NCBI RefSeq assembly: GCF_002865645.1
Contig: NW_020194588.1
Span: 912,092 to 976,091 of the forward strand
Direction of reading: 5' to 3'
DNA length: 64,000 bases
Origin: Hyaloscypha bicolor E
Lineage: Eukaryota; Ascomycota; Leotiomycetes; Helotiales; Hyaloscyphaceae
This document shows, one piece after another, positions 1 to 12,556 of the stretch. The position numbers were made by a program, and so were the translations under genes. How positions within the stretch are numbered: the first letter of the stretch is position 1; every line of letters begins with the position of its first letter. The notes under the pieces are model-generated. The model made no database searches, had not been told where the DNA came from, and worked only from the letters and a program-made list of their open reading frames with translations.

Positions 1-640
1 ATATACTTCCTTATAAATATAAGTAATATCTTATAAAAACTAAAGATTTCTTAATTATTAAATACTATAACTATAATAAGTTCGGCTATTATATTAAATA
101 CTATTTAGTTAGATATAGTAAGGAAACTAAAATAGCTTTTTCTAGAATTAAGCTAGACTTAGTTCTTATTTTATTAGAATATCTAGTTTTTATTCTAGTA
201 AAGTATTTAAAGAATTTAGGCTTTAATTCTAGTATATTACTAGAAAATAAATACTTCTAAAGAAAGTTTCTATTTTAGAAACTTATAATATAAATTTAAT
301 AAAATTTAATTTAATTTATCTAATAAAAAATTACTTTTATAATATTTTATATTATTAATATAAATAAATTAGAAATTAAATCTTTTTTCCTTATTAATAC
401 TAAAGCTAATAATTATACTTTTATTAATATAAAGCTTATTTAGCTTATAAAATAATTCTTAGAAATAGAACTATAATTTCTTTCTTTATTTTATATTATA
501 TATAGTTTTAATAAAAAGCTAGCTAAGTTTACTAAGAAATATATAGAAGTTTTATTTCTAATTAATAAATAAAGTATTAATATATTTATAATTATTCTAA
601 ACCTTAAAAATTATAATATTATTCTTAATAGAAAATAATA
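1..640 (+). pseudogene. Ty3/Gypsy gag-protease fragment, RIP-mutated
   Basis: Read on the plus strand with stops, bases 50-110 give a zinc-knuckle-like pattern (NxxKFGYYxKYY, the usual CxxCGxxGHxxxxC with RIP changes). Bases 385-440 give a retropepsin-like active-site stretch (LINTKANNYTFIN, compare the common LIDSGAxxxFI). Bases 600-635 give LKNYNIILNR, the segment that normally follows protease. The fragment runs off the left edge and stops where a minus-strand LTR begins near 641. Confidence 0.7.
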
Positions 641-940
641 TATAAGGAAAACTATAATAAAATAAAAACTTATATAAAGTATATTAGAGTATAAAATATA
701 ATTTAATAATAAAATAATAAAATTAAAAGTATAAATAGTAAAATATAAATAATATATAGTATATAAAAGCTTAATTAATTAAATATTAAAAAGAAATTAT
801 TCTCTAGAACTATTAAAAAACTAGCTTTCTAAAATAATTTCTATAAGTTATATATAAAAAGCTATAGTTTTTACTATATAACTAAAACCTTAAAACTACT
901 AAAATAATATAATCTTTAGAAAGTATAGTTTACTATACTA
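641..940 (-). repeat. LTR of family B, copy 1 (inverted)
   Basis: The reverse complement of this stretch matches the repeats at 7033-7338 and 51799-52130 almost end to end, including the shared core around TTTTATATATAACTT and the tail TTATTATAGTTTTCC. It interrupts a plus-strand Gypsy fragment, so it was inserted after that fragment. Confidence 0.72.
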
Positions 941-3242
941 TATTCGACTTTCTATTTAAAATCCGAAATAATAAAATAATTAGAATTCTTCTTTATTAAC
1001 TAATTCAATTTCTTCTTAATATATCTAAAATAAGATCTATTACCCTTAAATAGTTTTATTTTAAACTTTTAAACTTATTTAAAAGTAATTCAAATCTATT
1101 TAGTTATATTTTTATATTAAATTCAATAAAGTTCTTTATATTAATTAGTATTTGCCTTTAACTATTATTTAATTTCTGCTTTTACTACTAAATATTAAAA
1201 AGGCTTATTATAGTAAATTATATTATAAATTATATTAATATACTTTAAATAAATAGTTTTTTTTAAATTTTATATTATTTATATTATTTTTAAATTAACT
1301 TTTAATAAAAGAAAAAAGCTCTAGATAAGAGGCTTTAATAATTTTATAGAAGACTTTATTTTTATATATTCTATTTTTAATAATAACTAGACTTATTAGA
1401 ATTATAGTAAAAGGCCTATTAAATAGCAAATTATTATTAAGCTATTTTTCGGTTTCTATATTATTCGAGAATTATTACTTGCCTATAATTTCAGATTTAT
1501 AAATTATCTAGCTAAAAGCATTTATTTATTTAGTTAAATAGATTATACTCGAAGTTTTTTTTTCTATTACCTTTAGTAAATACTTGCCTATTTCCTTTAC
1601 TATTTCTAGCTTAAAATTATTAGAAATAGAGAAATAATTAATATTTTTTAAAGAACTTCTTATTAAAAGTAATAGCCTTTTTATAATTTATAAGAAAAAT
1701 ATAGCTAATATTTTAATACTCTTTACTAAAATAGAATTTACTATTTAAAGTTTTAGTAATAGCTAGATCTTTAATATTATTTTTATACTAATTATAATTA
1801 ATATTTCCAGAAATATAATATCGGATTAGCTAAAAATAAATAACTAAATAAATAAAGTACTTATTTAATATCTTATAAAATTCGAGCTATATTAATAGAT
1901 CTACTATTAAGAATTAAAAAGCTAAAGTAAAATAGCTATTATCTAGATCTCTATATTTTATTATATTATTTTTTTAAAGGTAAAATTATAGTATTTCTAT
2001 TTTCTATATTAAAAGCTCTCGAATATTAAGCTTCTTAATTTACTTTAGGTAATCTTTCTTATAAATATAACTATTTATATTTAGATTAGTAGTACTAGAT
2101 TTAGAAATAGAAACTATAGTATTAAATTAAAGCTATAGATTTAAGCGAAATTAATTAGAAATATAATACTTATATTTATATTTCTTAATTTTCTGGTTTT
2201 CTAAAAAGAAATCCTATATCTTCTTATTTATTTAAATAACGGAAATATATTTCTCGCTTTTAATAACTTTATAGATCTTAATAACTAACTTTAGAGTATT
2301 CTTAATAATATAAATATCTTTTATATTAATAGAGAGAATATTAGTAAACTATTAAATATATATTTTATAAGAAGCTTTAAGGAATCTATTAGTAATTCTA
2401 TAGTATTCTCGCTTATAAATAAATCCTAAAATACTATTATATATTTCCTTAAAGATATACTTATTCTACTAAATAAGTATTAACTTCTATTTAGCTAGTA
2501 TCTTATAAATATAATTATTATCTTTAATTTTTCTAGACTTAATATTTTTAATCTTTTATTTCTTAATTCTGGATATAGTTATAAAAGTCTTTCTAGATAA
2601 TATCTTTTCCTTTAAAGTAAAGAATTCCTTTATTTTATTAGCTTTATATTTAGACTAGTACTCGGATTTTTACTATTTATTAGAAGCTTTAGGCTTAACT
2701 TATTTTTCTTTCTTACTAGTTCTACTAGTTTTACTAGTAATATTAATAGTAGGCTTTATTAGTTTAATACTAGTTTTATTAGTTAAATTCGATTAAATTA
2801 CTATAGAAATTATAATAGGGGCCTATTTTTTAGGCTTATTATAAAAGCCAGAAAAAGATTTATTATTATAATATTCTTTAATAAGAATTCCAGAAATATT
2901 AAAAGTATATTATTTAGCCTTAAAATTATTAGCTAATAATAGCTTAAAAATTAATTCTTTAGATTCCGAAATAGCTTTAGTATATTTAAATACCTTAATA
3001 ATATCTAATTTAGTAAATATACTAGTATTTTAATATTTCTTATCTTTAATATATTTTAAAATAGCTTTATTAATTAACTAAATAGTTTTATATACTAAAG
3101 CTTTTATTTTTAAAAAAAAGTATAACTTTTTATAAATGTTTTTATTAAAATTATTATAAATATTATTAATATATTAGTTAAAAGCTTTATTATATAGTAT
3201 AATTTTATTCTGATTTTTAATTTCTAGACTATTTATTATAGT
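941..3242. other. AT-rich repeat relic, not resolved
   Basis: RIP-type sequence with no readable domain that I can name. If the minus-strand LTR at 641-940 is a 3' LTR, this stretch could be the internal part of that element on the minus strand. I found no convincing integrase or reverse transcriptase motif in it. It ends where the 5' LTR of the next element begins. Confidence 0.5.
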
Positions 3243-3551
3243 TATAATAGGTATATATAATAGTATATAAATAGATATTAGATATTATAGATTTAGTTTC
3301 CTATTTTAAATATAGTTTATAATCGGAATTATATAGATTATATAGGATTTCCTAATTAAGTAAAAAGCTTTATATATTTGGCTAAATACTAGAGAATATA
3401 TAAAGAAATACTTCTAGCTTTAGAGAGAGGTATTAATTAGTTTTTTATTAGAATTAATTCTTGGAATTAGTTATACTTATAAGTATTACTTTATAGTTTA
3501 CTTATCTTAATTACTTATATATTACTTTATTATTATATATCTTATATTCTA
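3243..3551 (+). repeat. 5' LTR of element A
   Basis: Aligns over 309 bp with 10259-10567, sharing long blocks such as AATTAATTCTTGGAATTAGT, with scattered transitions. The boundaries are where similarity to the other copy ends. Confidence 0.85.
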
Positions 3552-3639
3552 ATTAATCTAATTTTCGGGAAATAGTTTATTATAAGGTAATTAAGCTATT
3601 AATAAATAAAATTACTAATAGCTAGAATATTAACTAGAA

Positions 3640-4800
3640 GAAATGCCTCTATTATTACTAAAGTAATCTAGTTAGATACTTAGAGAAGCGCCTAGTTAGC
3701 TACTCTAGCTACTATCTAATTAGAAGAAGAAAGTAGAACTTAGATATCCCTAGAACTAGCTAGCAAAATAATAATAATAGAGAAGCTAGTAGCGGCTTAT
3801 TATTATATTACTAAGTTAGAAGTAGAGATATAATAAAGGAAGAATCTAGAGAATCTAGAAGCTTAGATTTGCTATCTTAAAAATATTCGAGTATCTATTA
3901 TAGAACCTATTATACTACTAGTAATATATTTGGTTTATAAGGCTTTAAAAACCCGAAAACTACTAACTTATAGAAGAAAGAGTATTAAAGAAGCCCAGAA
4001 CTTCTTTTATTAGGCGGAGCTAAAATAGTATAAAGATAGCGGAATTATCTGAGTTATAAATATAGTAAAAGTTATATATTATACTTCCTGCTTTAAGAAT
4101 ATAGCCAGAAATATCTAGAAATATAGAAAGTAATTAGTAAGTATTAATATTATAGATTAGGAAACCTTTATTAAATTTATAAAGAATTCTATCTTAAATT
4201 CGGAAAACCGTAATAATAATATTCTTACTAAGTTTAAGAATATAAAATAGTAGCTAGATTAAAGTATCTAAAGCTTTATATTCTATTTAGATAGCCTATT
4301 AGATAACTTGAGATATACGGGTTTGCTATAAAAATAAGATAACTTATTTAGTAACTTAAGATAGAAGATTTAGAACGAGATTAATTATTAAGGAAATACT
4401 TTATAAGAAAAAGAAAAGCTTATTTCTATAGCTATAAGAGTTAAGAATAACTTGAATCTATTTACTTAATAGAAATATAATAATAAGCTAACGGGTTAAT
4501 AAAAGAAAGGAAATTAGAGAAAAGAGAAAGGAAATAATAAAGAGAAATAGAAAAAATATATATCTCTATTATAAGGTTTATATAACTAGAGTAATAAAGA
4601 TATAGTAATAGAATTTAATATAATACCTATATTAGAATCTATAAAACCGGGTATAATTTGCTTTATTTACTAGAAAAAGAATTATTATATTATTACTTGC
4701 CTAAATTAGAGAAAACTAACTTACTATAACTATAATAAGTCTGGCTATAAGGCATATAAATACCCAGAACTAAAAAAGCCAGGAAATAGATATATTCTAT
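3640..4800 (+). pseudogene. gag of element A with zinc knuckle, RIP-mutated
   Basis: Charged, Lys/Glu-rich coding-like sequence follows the 5' LTR. Near 4655-4765 two Cys/His-knuckle-like segments can be read (CFxxxKKxxxIITC, then YYNYNKSGYKAYKYPE). This is the usual nucleocapsid position just ahead of protease. Many in-frame stops. Confidence 0.65.
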
Positions 4801-4849
4801 AGTAGTTATACTTATTTATACTATAGAAAGTAAAGCCCCTAAGACGAGA

Positions 4850-6900
4850 ATAATAATTAAGGTTATTATTAAAATAAGAAAAAATAAGTATAGAATTAGA
4901 ATATTAATTAATTCGGATATAAAAGCTAATTATATAAAAAGAAGGCTAGCTTTAGATATAAGTATTTTATTAATATTAAAAATAATTCTTTTAATCTTAC
5001 TAGAGAAAAGAAGAATTTATTTATATAAAGATTATATTTTTAGAATTATTACTAAGAATATACTAGAAAACTAAAAGAAGGCTAATATATACTTTATATT
5101 ATATAATTTTAATCTAAATTATATTAATATAATACTTGAATTCCTATAGCTTTATTAGATTAATTCCCTAATTTCTTTAGGAAAGTAATATAGAAATACT
5201 AGATTTAATTATAAAAGATTAAAGTTTTAAATACTAGAAAGTTTACTAAAATAATAAAGTATAAGGCATATATTTTTTTATTAATTACCTATTTTATAAT
5301 AGATAGCTAAAGAATTACTACTATTACTATAAATGAAATAGTTATATTTCCTAAGAAATATTAAAACCTTTTCTGAATATTTTTTATAAAAGCTATAAGT
5401 ATATTACCTAACTATTATATAATAAAGTATTATATAAATCTAAAACCAGAATCCTAACTATTATATAGTCCTATATATACTTTATTAGAAAAAGAACTTA
5501 AAGTTCTTCGGAAATATCTTAATACTAGCTTAAAGAAGAAATAGATCTATTATTTTACTAGCCTAGCTAGTACTTTAATTATATTTATTCTAAAGAAAGA
5601 AAGCGGCCTATATTTATATATTAATTACTAGAGTCTAAATAGGATTATTATTAAAAACTAAATACTATTATTACTTATTAGTAAAATAATAAATAGGCTT
5701 TATAAAGCAAAAATATATATAAAGCTAGACTTAAAGAATACTTACTATTAGTTATAAATCCGGAAGAATAATAAATAAAAGATAGTATTCTAAATATACT
5801 ATAAATATTTTAAGTACTATATTATATTCTTTAGACTTTCTAATATTCTAGTAATATTTCAGGTATATATTAACTATATACTAGTAAGCTTTATAAATAT
5901 TATTTATATAGTTTATTTAAATAATATTTTAATTTATTTCGAGAACCCAGAATAATATATAGTAATAGTCTAATATATACTCGAGTAATTATAATAATAC
6001 TAGCTTTTTATAAACTTAATAAAATATAAGTTTAATATAAAAAGAATAAAGTTCTTAGAATTTATAATTAGCCTAGATAGCATAAAAATAGAAGCTAGCC
6101 GAGTTATAGTTATTAGAGAATAGCTAGCTTTAAAAAATAATATCCGGGAAATCTAAGTATTTCTAGGTTTTATTAACTTTTACTAGAGATTTATCTATAA
6201 ATATTTTATAATAGTAAAAAGATTAACTAATTTACTAAAAACTAGTAAAAAACTACTATATTAGTTTAGCTAGATAAATAAGGCAAATAAGGCTTTTAGA
6301 AAGTTATAAATTATATTTATAATAGTACTAATTCTTTATTATTTTAACCTAGCCTTAAAGATTTATATAGAAATAAATACTTTAGAATTTAGAATTATAA
6401 ATATAATTTTCTAGCTTTTTAGTAAGAAAGTAAAAGCCAGATAATATTCTATTATTTTCTATTTAAAAAAAATAACTATAATTAAAAGCAGATATAAAAC
6501 ATATAATTCTAAACTCTTAGCTATTATTCTAGTATTTTATATTTAGTAGTATTATCTAGTATATATCCGGTATACTATTATTATTAAGATAAATTAAAAT
6601 AACCTGAAATACTTTATAACTAAGAGAAAACTAAATAATTAATAAATAAGATAGATAAAAAAGCTAGCTATTTTTAACTTTATTTTAGAATATTAGCCAG
6701 AATATAGTAACCCTACTAATAGGCTATTAAAAAAGCTAGATTTTATAGTAGATATAAATAAAAATACTTTATTATCTATATTTTATAATAAGCTATAGAA
6801 TATAGAATAAAGAGCCCTATAAATAGTAGTAATAGAATACTATATTATTCCTATAATACTATAATATAAGGCCTAGAAAAGAGAAAATAGGCACTTCTTA
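4850..6900 (+). pseudogene. protease-reverse transcriptase-RNase H of element A, RIP-mutated
   Basis: Protease: RILINSDIKANYI near 4880-4935. Reverse transcriptase: PIYTLLEKELKVLRKYL near 5470-5525, then a block matching the Gypsy stretch that ends in the KLDL motif near 5725-5735. RNase H: YKTYNSKLLAIILVF near 6495-6540, followed by LKYFITKRKLN near 6606-6640. The conserved acidic positions are partly lost, and stops occur throughout. Confidence 0.85.
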
Positions 6901-7032
6901 ATTAGTGAGATATTAAGGAATTCCGAAAAGGAAATCTATTTTAGTAATAAAATAGTACTAGAAATACTATTACTTGAGTCTATTACTAGTATAGCTAGTT
7001 ATAAATAGTATATACTATAAATTCTAGCTATA

Positions 7033-7338
7033 TAGTATAATACGGCAGGCCATACTCGTTAAAAATTATATTATTTTAGTGGTTTTAAGGTTTAGGTTAT
7101 ATAGTAAAGGCCGCGGCCTTTTATATATAACTTGCGGAAATTATATAAGAAAGCTGGTTTTTCTATAGACTTAGAAAATAATTCTTTATAAATATTTAAT
7201 TAATTGAGCTTTTATATACTATATACTATTTATACTTTACTATTTATACTTTTAATTTATTATTTTATTATTAAGTTACGTTTTATACTCTGGTATACTT
7301 TATATGGGTTTTTGTCTTATTATAGTTTCCTTTCTATA
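7033..7338 (+). repeat. Solo LTR of family B, copy 2, nested in element A
   Basis: It matches the reverse complement of 641-940 and the direct copy at 51799-52130. It separates the RNase H and integrase parts of element A, so it inserted after element A. It keeps more G and C than its sister copies, for example around CGGCAGGCCATACTCG and CCGCGGCC, so it appears less RIP-changed. Confidence 0.8.
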
Positions 7339-7339
7339 A

Positions 7340-8900
7340 TAAATAGCTAGGTCTGAAATAGTATATCAGAAAAGTAAAGAAATATTACTTAAATTATTAT
7401 TATAGTATTAAAGGCTTAATTTATTAGTATAATACTAGTAATATAAATAGTTCTTAAAAGAAATCTTTACTAGAGCTATTAAAACTTAGGAACTTAATAT
7501 ATCTGAATTATTAAGATATTAGGGTATTATCTATATACTAAATAAGCCGGCTCCCAAAAAAGAATTACTATAAGCTAATTATAATAATCCTATAAGTAGG
7601 TATTTTAGTACTAATAAGATATTAGAGATTCTCTAAAGAAAGTACTTCTAATAAAATATAAGAAAGAATATAAAAAACTATATTAGAACTTGTTCTATAT
7701 ATTAATAAACTAAGATAAAAAGATATTTACTATATAGTATATTTAGTTTATTTCTCTTTTCCTCTAAGCTATAATAAGAAATTACTATAGACTTTATTAT
7801 AGGGCTATTTCTTTCTAGATTTTATAGTAAAATATATAATTCTATATTTATTATTATTAATAAATATATAAAAATAATATAATATATTCTAATTATTAAA
7901 GAGATCTTGGCTCCTAAGCTAGTAAAGCTATTTATATACTATATTATTAAAGACTTTAGTATACTTATAAATATAATTTCTAATAAAGAATCTATTTTTA
8001 TAAATAAGTTCTAATTAAGTCTATATTTTTACTTAAAGATTTAATAATAGCTAAATATAATATTTTACTTATAAACTAATAAATAAATAAAGAATCTAAA
8101 TTAAACTTTAGAATAATACTTAAAATACTATACTAGTTACTAGCAGAATAACTAAATAGTAAAGCTTGCTTTTATAGAATTTATATATAATAACTTTATA
8201 TATTTAATAATAGAAATATTTCTATTTTATATATTATATAAATTTTATTCTAGTATTAAACTATATATTAAGAATAATATTTCTAAGAAAGAAATACTAG
8301 TAATATAAGAAAGAATATAAAGAATTTAAGTAAAACGGAAGATACTAGAGAAATAATAGTAAGAAATAATAAATATATAAAAAAAGTATTATAATAAAAA
8401 ATATATTAATAAAAAGTTTAAGATATATAATAAAGTTATACTTTATATAAAGAATATTTAATAGCTATAATCTAGTATAAAGCTAGCAAATAGATATCTT
8501 GGCCTCTTTAAAGTTCTAAGAATTATAGAAATATATAGATAAATATATTACTTGAAATTACTATTATTATATTAGATTTATAATATTTTCTATATTTCTT
8601 TTTTAGAACTATAGTACCCGCAAGCTAGTATTATAATAGAACTAGAACTAGTCGAGATTAAGAATAAAGAGGAATTCGAGATAGAATTTATTATAGCTTA
8701 TAGGAAAAGCAAAAAAAAAAAAAGTATCTTATTTATTAGAAGGGCTATTTACTAGTAAATAATATATAAGAACTACTAAGTAATCTAGAGAATATAGCTC
8801 AAGAATTATAAGAATACTTGGAAAAAAGTAATATTATAATACTATTAGCTAAATAGAGATATAAAAGATAAATACTTTTATTAGGAAACTATTAAAAAAC
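7340..8900 (+). pseudogene. integrase and chromodomain region of element A, RIP-mutated
   Basis: Around 7735-8010 the sequence reads like a Gypsy integrase core, with stops: an FxTGLPPSRFxSKxYNSI-type stretch followed by KDFSxLxxxISNKESIF (normally the DFG..ISDRGSxF region). Near 8670-8800 a degenerate EFEIEFIIAYRKxKKKK pattern resembles the start of a chromodomain. No open frame remains. Confidence 0.75.
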
Positions 8901-10258
8901 TATATATTTATTCTTAGAAAAGCTATATAAAAATTATTAAAAACTCTAATTTCTATATTCTATAAATATTCTATTCTTATAATTACTTTTTACTATTCTT
9001 ATTATTATTCTTATTAGAATTCTCTCGAGAAATAAATAATAAATTAGCTTAGAAAGCTATTAGTTATTAATAAGAAATAAGAAGAAAATAAGCTTACTTA
9101 ATACTAAAGAATATTAATTATATCTTTAAGAGTACTTTATACTTATACTAAGCTAGTAAGAATTACTTAACCTATTTCTTAAATTATTAGAGAAATCCGT
9201 TAGCCTCAAATAATAGCTTTAATATAAGAAGTATATATAGTTTAGTATAAATAAAGAACTATAATAGCCTTCTTTCTTTTAGGTAAAGGTTAGGTAAGAT
9301 ACTTATATATATTAATAGCTTAGAGAAGGCAGTTTAATTATATTATATATACTTAAGGAATTTTAGATAATATTAGAATAGAAAATAAAAGAAGAAAGTT
9401 ATAACTTATAGAATTATATTTCTTATTCTTGAAATAGTAGTAATTATATATCGAGTAATTATTACTCTTAATATAAGTAAGGTCGGGAAACTTAGTAATA
9501 TTCTTGAAATATTAAAGATAATAAAAGTAAATTAAAGATATAGAAGTATTAGCCAAATAGTTAGTAATAGGCTAATAAGTACTAAGAGAAAGATTTATCT
9601 TAATAAATAAAGAAATAGAAAAAGAAATTAGAAAGAAGCTTAAAAAAAAGCTTAAAGGAAGCTTAAAAAAGGCTTAAAAAAGGCTTGGAAAAGAAAAGTA
9701 AGAAATAAGAAAAAGCTAGATATAGTATTATAGTTAAAGAAAAAGAAGATTAATTAGTAGAAAAAAGAAAGCCTTTTTATAATATCTTTTTCCCGAATAG
9801 TAATTATAAATTCGGAACCGGCTCTATATTAGAAATACCCAGAAAATTCCAAAAAAGAAATTTATAAATAAACTAGAAGATTAAATTAACTTTTCTAAGC
9901 TCTTAGGCCTATAAAGTAATAATTTATTTATAAATAGAGGCTAAGTTAGGATTTATAAACTAATTAGAAAATTAGATAAGCTTTATATCTAATAATATAT
10001 ACTATATTTATATTATCTTTATAAGAGGAAATTACTAGAGGTAATTTACAAGCTAGCTAGATAAGATTAGTAAACTATATTCTTAACCTTATTACCTAGT
10101 ATAATAATAGGGTAATTATAGGAAATCTTTAGGGAAAGCTAATAGCTAGGAAAGTTTTAGGGAAAGCTAGTAGCCAGGAAAGTTTTAGGGAAATATTTAT
10201 AAAGCTATTTATAGTTTTCTTAGGCCTCTTAGAAATAAGGGCCTAGAGAAAGAATTAA

Positions 10259-10567
10259 TATAATAGATATATATAATAGTATATAAATAGGTATTAGATA
10301 TTATAGATCTAGTTTTCTATTTTAGATATAGCTTATAATTAGAATTATATAAATTATATAAGATTTCCTAATTAAGTAAAGGGCTTTATATATCTGGCTA
10401 AATACTAGGGAATATATAGGAAGATACTTCTAGCTTTAGAAAAAGATATTAATTAGTCTTTTATTAGAATTAATTCTTGGAATTAGTTATACTTATAAAT
10501 ATTACTTTATAGCTTACTTATCTTAACTACTTATATATTACTCTGCTATTATATGCCTTATAATCTA
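10259..10567 (+). repeat. 3' LTR of element A
   Basis: Direct copy of 3243-3551, the same length. It keeps several G/C positions where the 5' LTR has A/T, and the reverse, as expected for independent RIP of the two ends. Confidence 0.85.
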
Positions 10568-10639
10568 GAAATAAGAAGTTTAATTTCCTTTATTTCCTTT
10601 TAGTTTCTAATTACTTTTAATAATATATTACTATAAACT

Positions 10640-11720
10640 TTAAAAGCTATTTAGAAAGCAAATCGGGCTATAATATAATTATTATATTCGTGAATTATTT
10701 ATTTAAATATCTAATTATAATTTCTATATAAAATATAATTATAGCTAAATAGCTAATATTTTTATTTTTATTTTATATAATATATTAAATAAATATTCTA
10801 GAAATAATTATATTAGATTAAGAATTTTAATTTATATTTGATTTTTAAAGCGAATTCTATATAAGAATTAGTATAAAGCTTAAGCTCTTAATAGCTAATT
10901 ACTTTTAAATAAATAAATAAATAGAAATTATTAATTAGTATTTTAATTAGTAATTATAATTATATATTAATTATTACTAGAATAACTAAAATAAATAAGT
11001 TATTATAATTAATTATTAATAAGTCTTTTTTTAGTATAAAACTATTAGCTAGTTTCTATTTATAACTAAAAAGAGCTATAAGCCTTATATTTCTCTAAAT
11101 TAGAACTTTTTTATTAAAGCTAGCTTATCTAAAAAGAAACTAAATAGAAATAAAACTAAAATATTAGTAAATTAATTATATAAATTATAGTAATTTATTT
11201 AAGGTTATATAGAGTAAATATAGAAATAATATATAATATAAGCTAATAAATACTACCGTTTAATTAATTTTAAAGTCAGAAATAAAATATAAGTTACTAT
11301 AAAATACTAGAAATCTAATTATCTGAACTAAAAGCTAAAGAATTAAATAAAGAACCTATTTGAGATTCTAGAATAATATAGCTATTTATTTCTTTTAAAG
11401 CTACCGGAAATTATAAAAATATATCTAGTTTTTTATATAGAGAAGCTATAAAAGAACTTCTAGAATTCTTTATTAAATTAAGTAAATCTAAAACCGCCTC
11501 TATTAGTATTAGAAAATAGTAAATAAAAATATAATATTAAACGGGTTATTATAGTTAAGCTAATAAGAAATAAACTAAAATATAAAATCTAATAAATTAG
11601 TTAGAATAAGAATCTAGTATAATATCTAGCTTTAATATTAAATAATAGTTTTCTGGTTTTATAAAGTTTTTATAATAATAATATTAATATATTAGAACCT
11701 TTATAAAACCTATAATACTA
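10640..11720 (+). pseudogene. Integrase-chromodomain fragment of a second Ty3/Gypsy element
   Basis: Bases 10690-10990 read as a Gypsy integrase core with stops (FKYLIIISI, then ISIKLKLLIANYFQINKQIE, normally the STAYHPQTDGQTE region). Bases 11340-11480 read as the integrase C-terminal linker (IYxVFxIxLL). Bases 11520-11690 read as a chromodomain (RVIIVKLIRNKLKYK, then a WYPASNF-like tail typical of fungal chromoviruses). No reverse transcriptase in the same orientation lies next to it, so the element is partial or was split by element A. Confidence 0.78.
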
Positions 11721-12324
11721 GCTAGACTATATAAAAAATAATACTTATTTAGAACTATATAGAAATAATAATAAATTCTTCTAAGTTATATATTAAAGAT
11801 ATTTGCCTTTTATATATAATATCTATATCCGAAATACTAGTTTATTTTAGAAAGAAGAATAGTACGAAATTAGATAAATTAATAGCTTTTATAAAGCTCG
11901 GGAATAAGCTTATTCTAAAAAGAGAAGTAATATTATAACTTCCAGATATCTAGTATCTGAGATATCTGGCCAGATATTAAATATCTTCTAGATATATATA
12001 ATATAGCTACTTTACTAGAAAAGTATACTTGAAATATACTAGAGATATTTAGAAGGCTAAGCTCTTTTGGAACTAATATATTATAGGATATATATACTTC
12101 TTTATAGCCTCTTATATTCTAGTTTTTTCTTCTTTAGCTTTAAATCGTTTTTATAAGAGACCTTCTATCTTGCTTTTCAAGCCCTAAATACTATACCTAT
12201 AATAGTCTAAGCTAGGCTCTTTTATTAATATAAACTATATCTCGCCAGATAAAGAAATAATATACTAGCTTATACTTATATTAAAAAATCTAACTTAAGA
12301 TTTATAAAGAGTTTAGATAACCAA

Positions 12325-12371
12325 TTACAGGTCATTAATATCCCTAATTAATACCTGTTAGGGGGGGGGGG
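12325..12371. repeat. Imperfect inverted repeat next to an 11-G run at the block border
   Basis: Arm TTACAGGTCATTAAT at 12325-12339 pairs, with one bulge, with ATTAATACCTGTTA at 12347-12360. Eleven consecutive G residues follow at 12361-12371. A similar AATTAATACCTGT string lies in the LTR at 55395-55663, so this may be a scrap of the same LTR family. The G run resembles a polypurine tract, but that is a guess. Confidence 0.5.
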
Positions 12372-12556
12372 AGTCGTTTTAGTTTTTCCCTATCTTATAA
12401 TAAACTTTATTCTACCTAGCCTCTATACTTTATCTAATATATCTTTACCGCCTCCTTGCTTTTTTACCCTATACTAATGCATAAAAAGGTCTTACTTCTG
12501 TATCTCTATTAAGCTATCACATAAGTAATGCCGAAAACAAACATCCCCAGTCGTTC

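Larger units (their letters stand above)
3243..10567 (+). mobile_element. Full-length Ty3/Gypsy chromovirus, RIP-inactivated (element A)
   Basis: Direct LTRs at 3243-3551 and 10259-10567 are both 309 bp. Between them, in Gypsy order on the plus strand, lie gag, protease, reverse transcriptase, RNase H, integrase and a chromodomain-like stretch. Every domain contains many stop codons from C-to-T/G-to-A type changes, so no protein can be made. A solo LTR of another family sits between RNase H and integrase (7033-7338). The LTR-to-LTR span of about 7.3 kb drops to about 7.0 kb without that insertion. The part from about 8.9 to 10.2 kb, between chromodomain and 3' LTR, is not identified. Confidence 0.88.
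1..12340. repeat. AT-rich, RIP-mutated retrotransposon block (left)
   Basis: The whole stretch is A+T-rich with very many TpA steps and few CpG. It holds no open reading frame of 60 codons or more, yet forward-strand translation across stops gives recognisable Gag, protease, reverse transcriptase, RNase H, integrase and chromodomain sequence. That combination is the known signature of repeat-induced point mutation of LTR retrotransposons. Individual elements are listed separately. I see no host gene in it. Confidence 0.93.

Noticed and set aside
10120..10210. Telomere-like or G-rich repeat near 10.1-10.2 kb
   Set aside because: The AAAGCTAGTAGCCAGGAAAG units form a short tandem duplication within element A, not a telomeric repeat.
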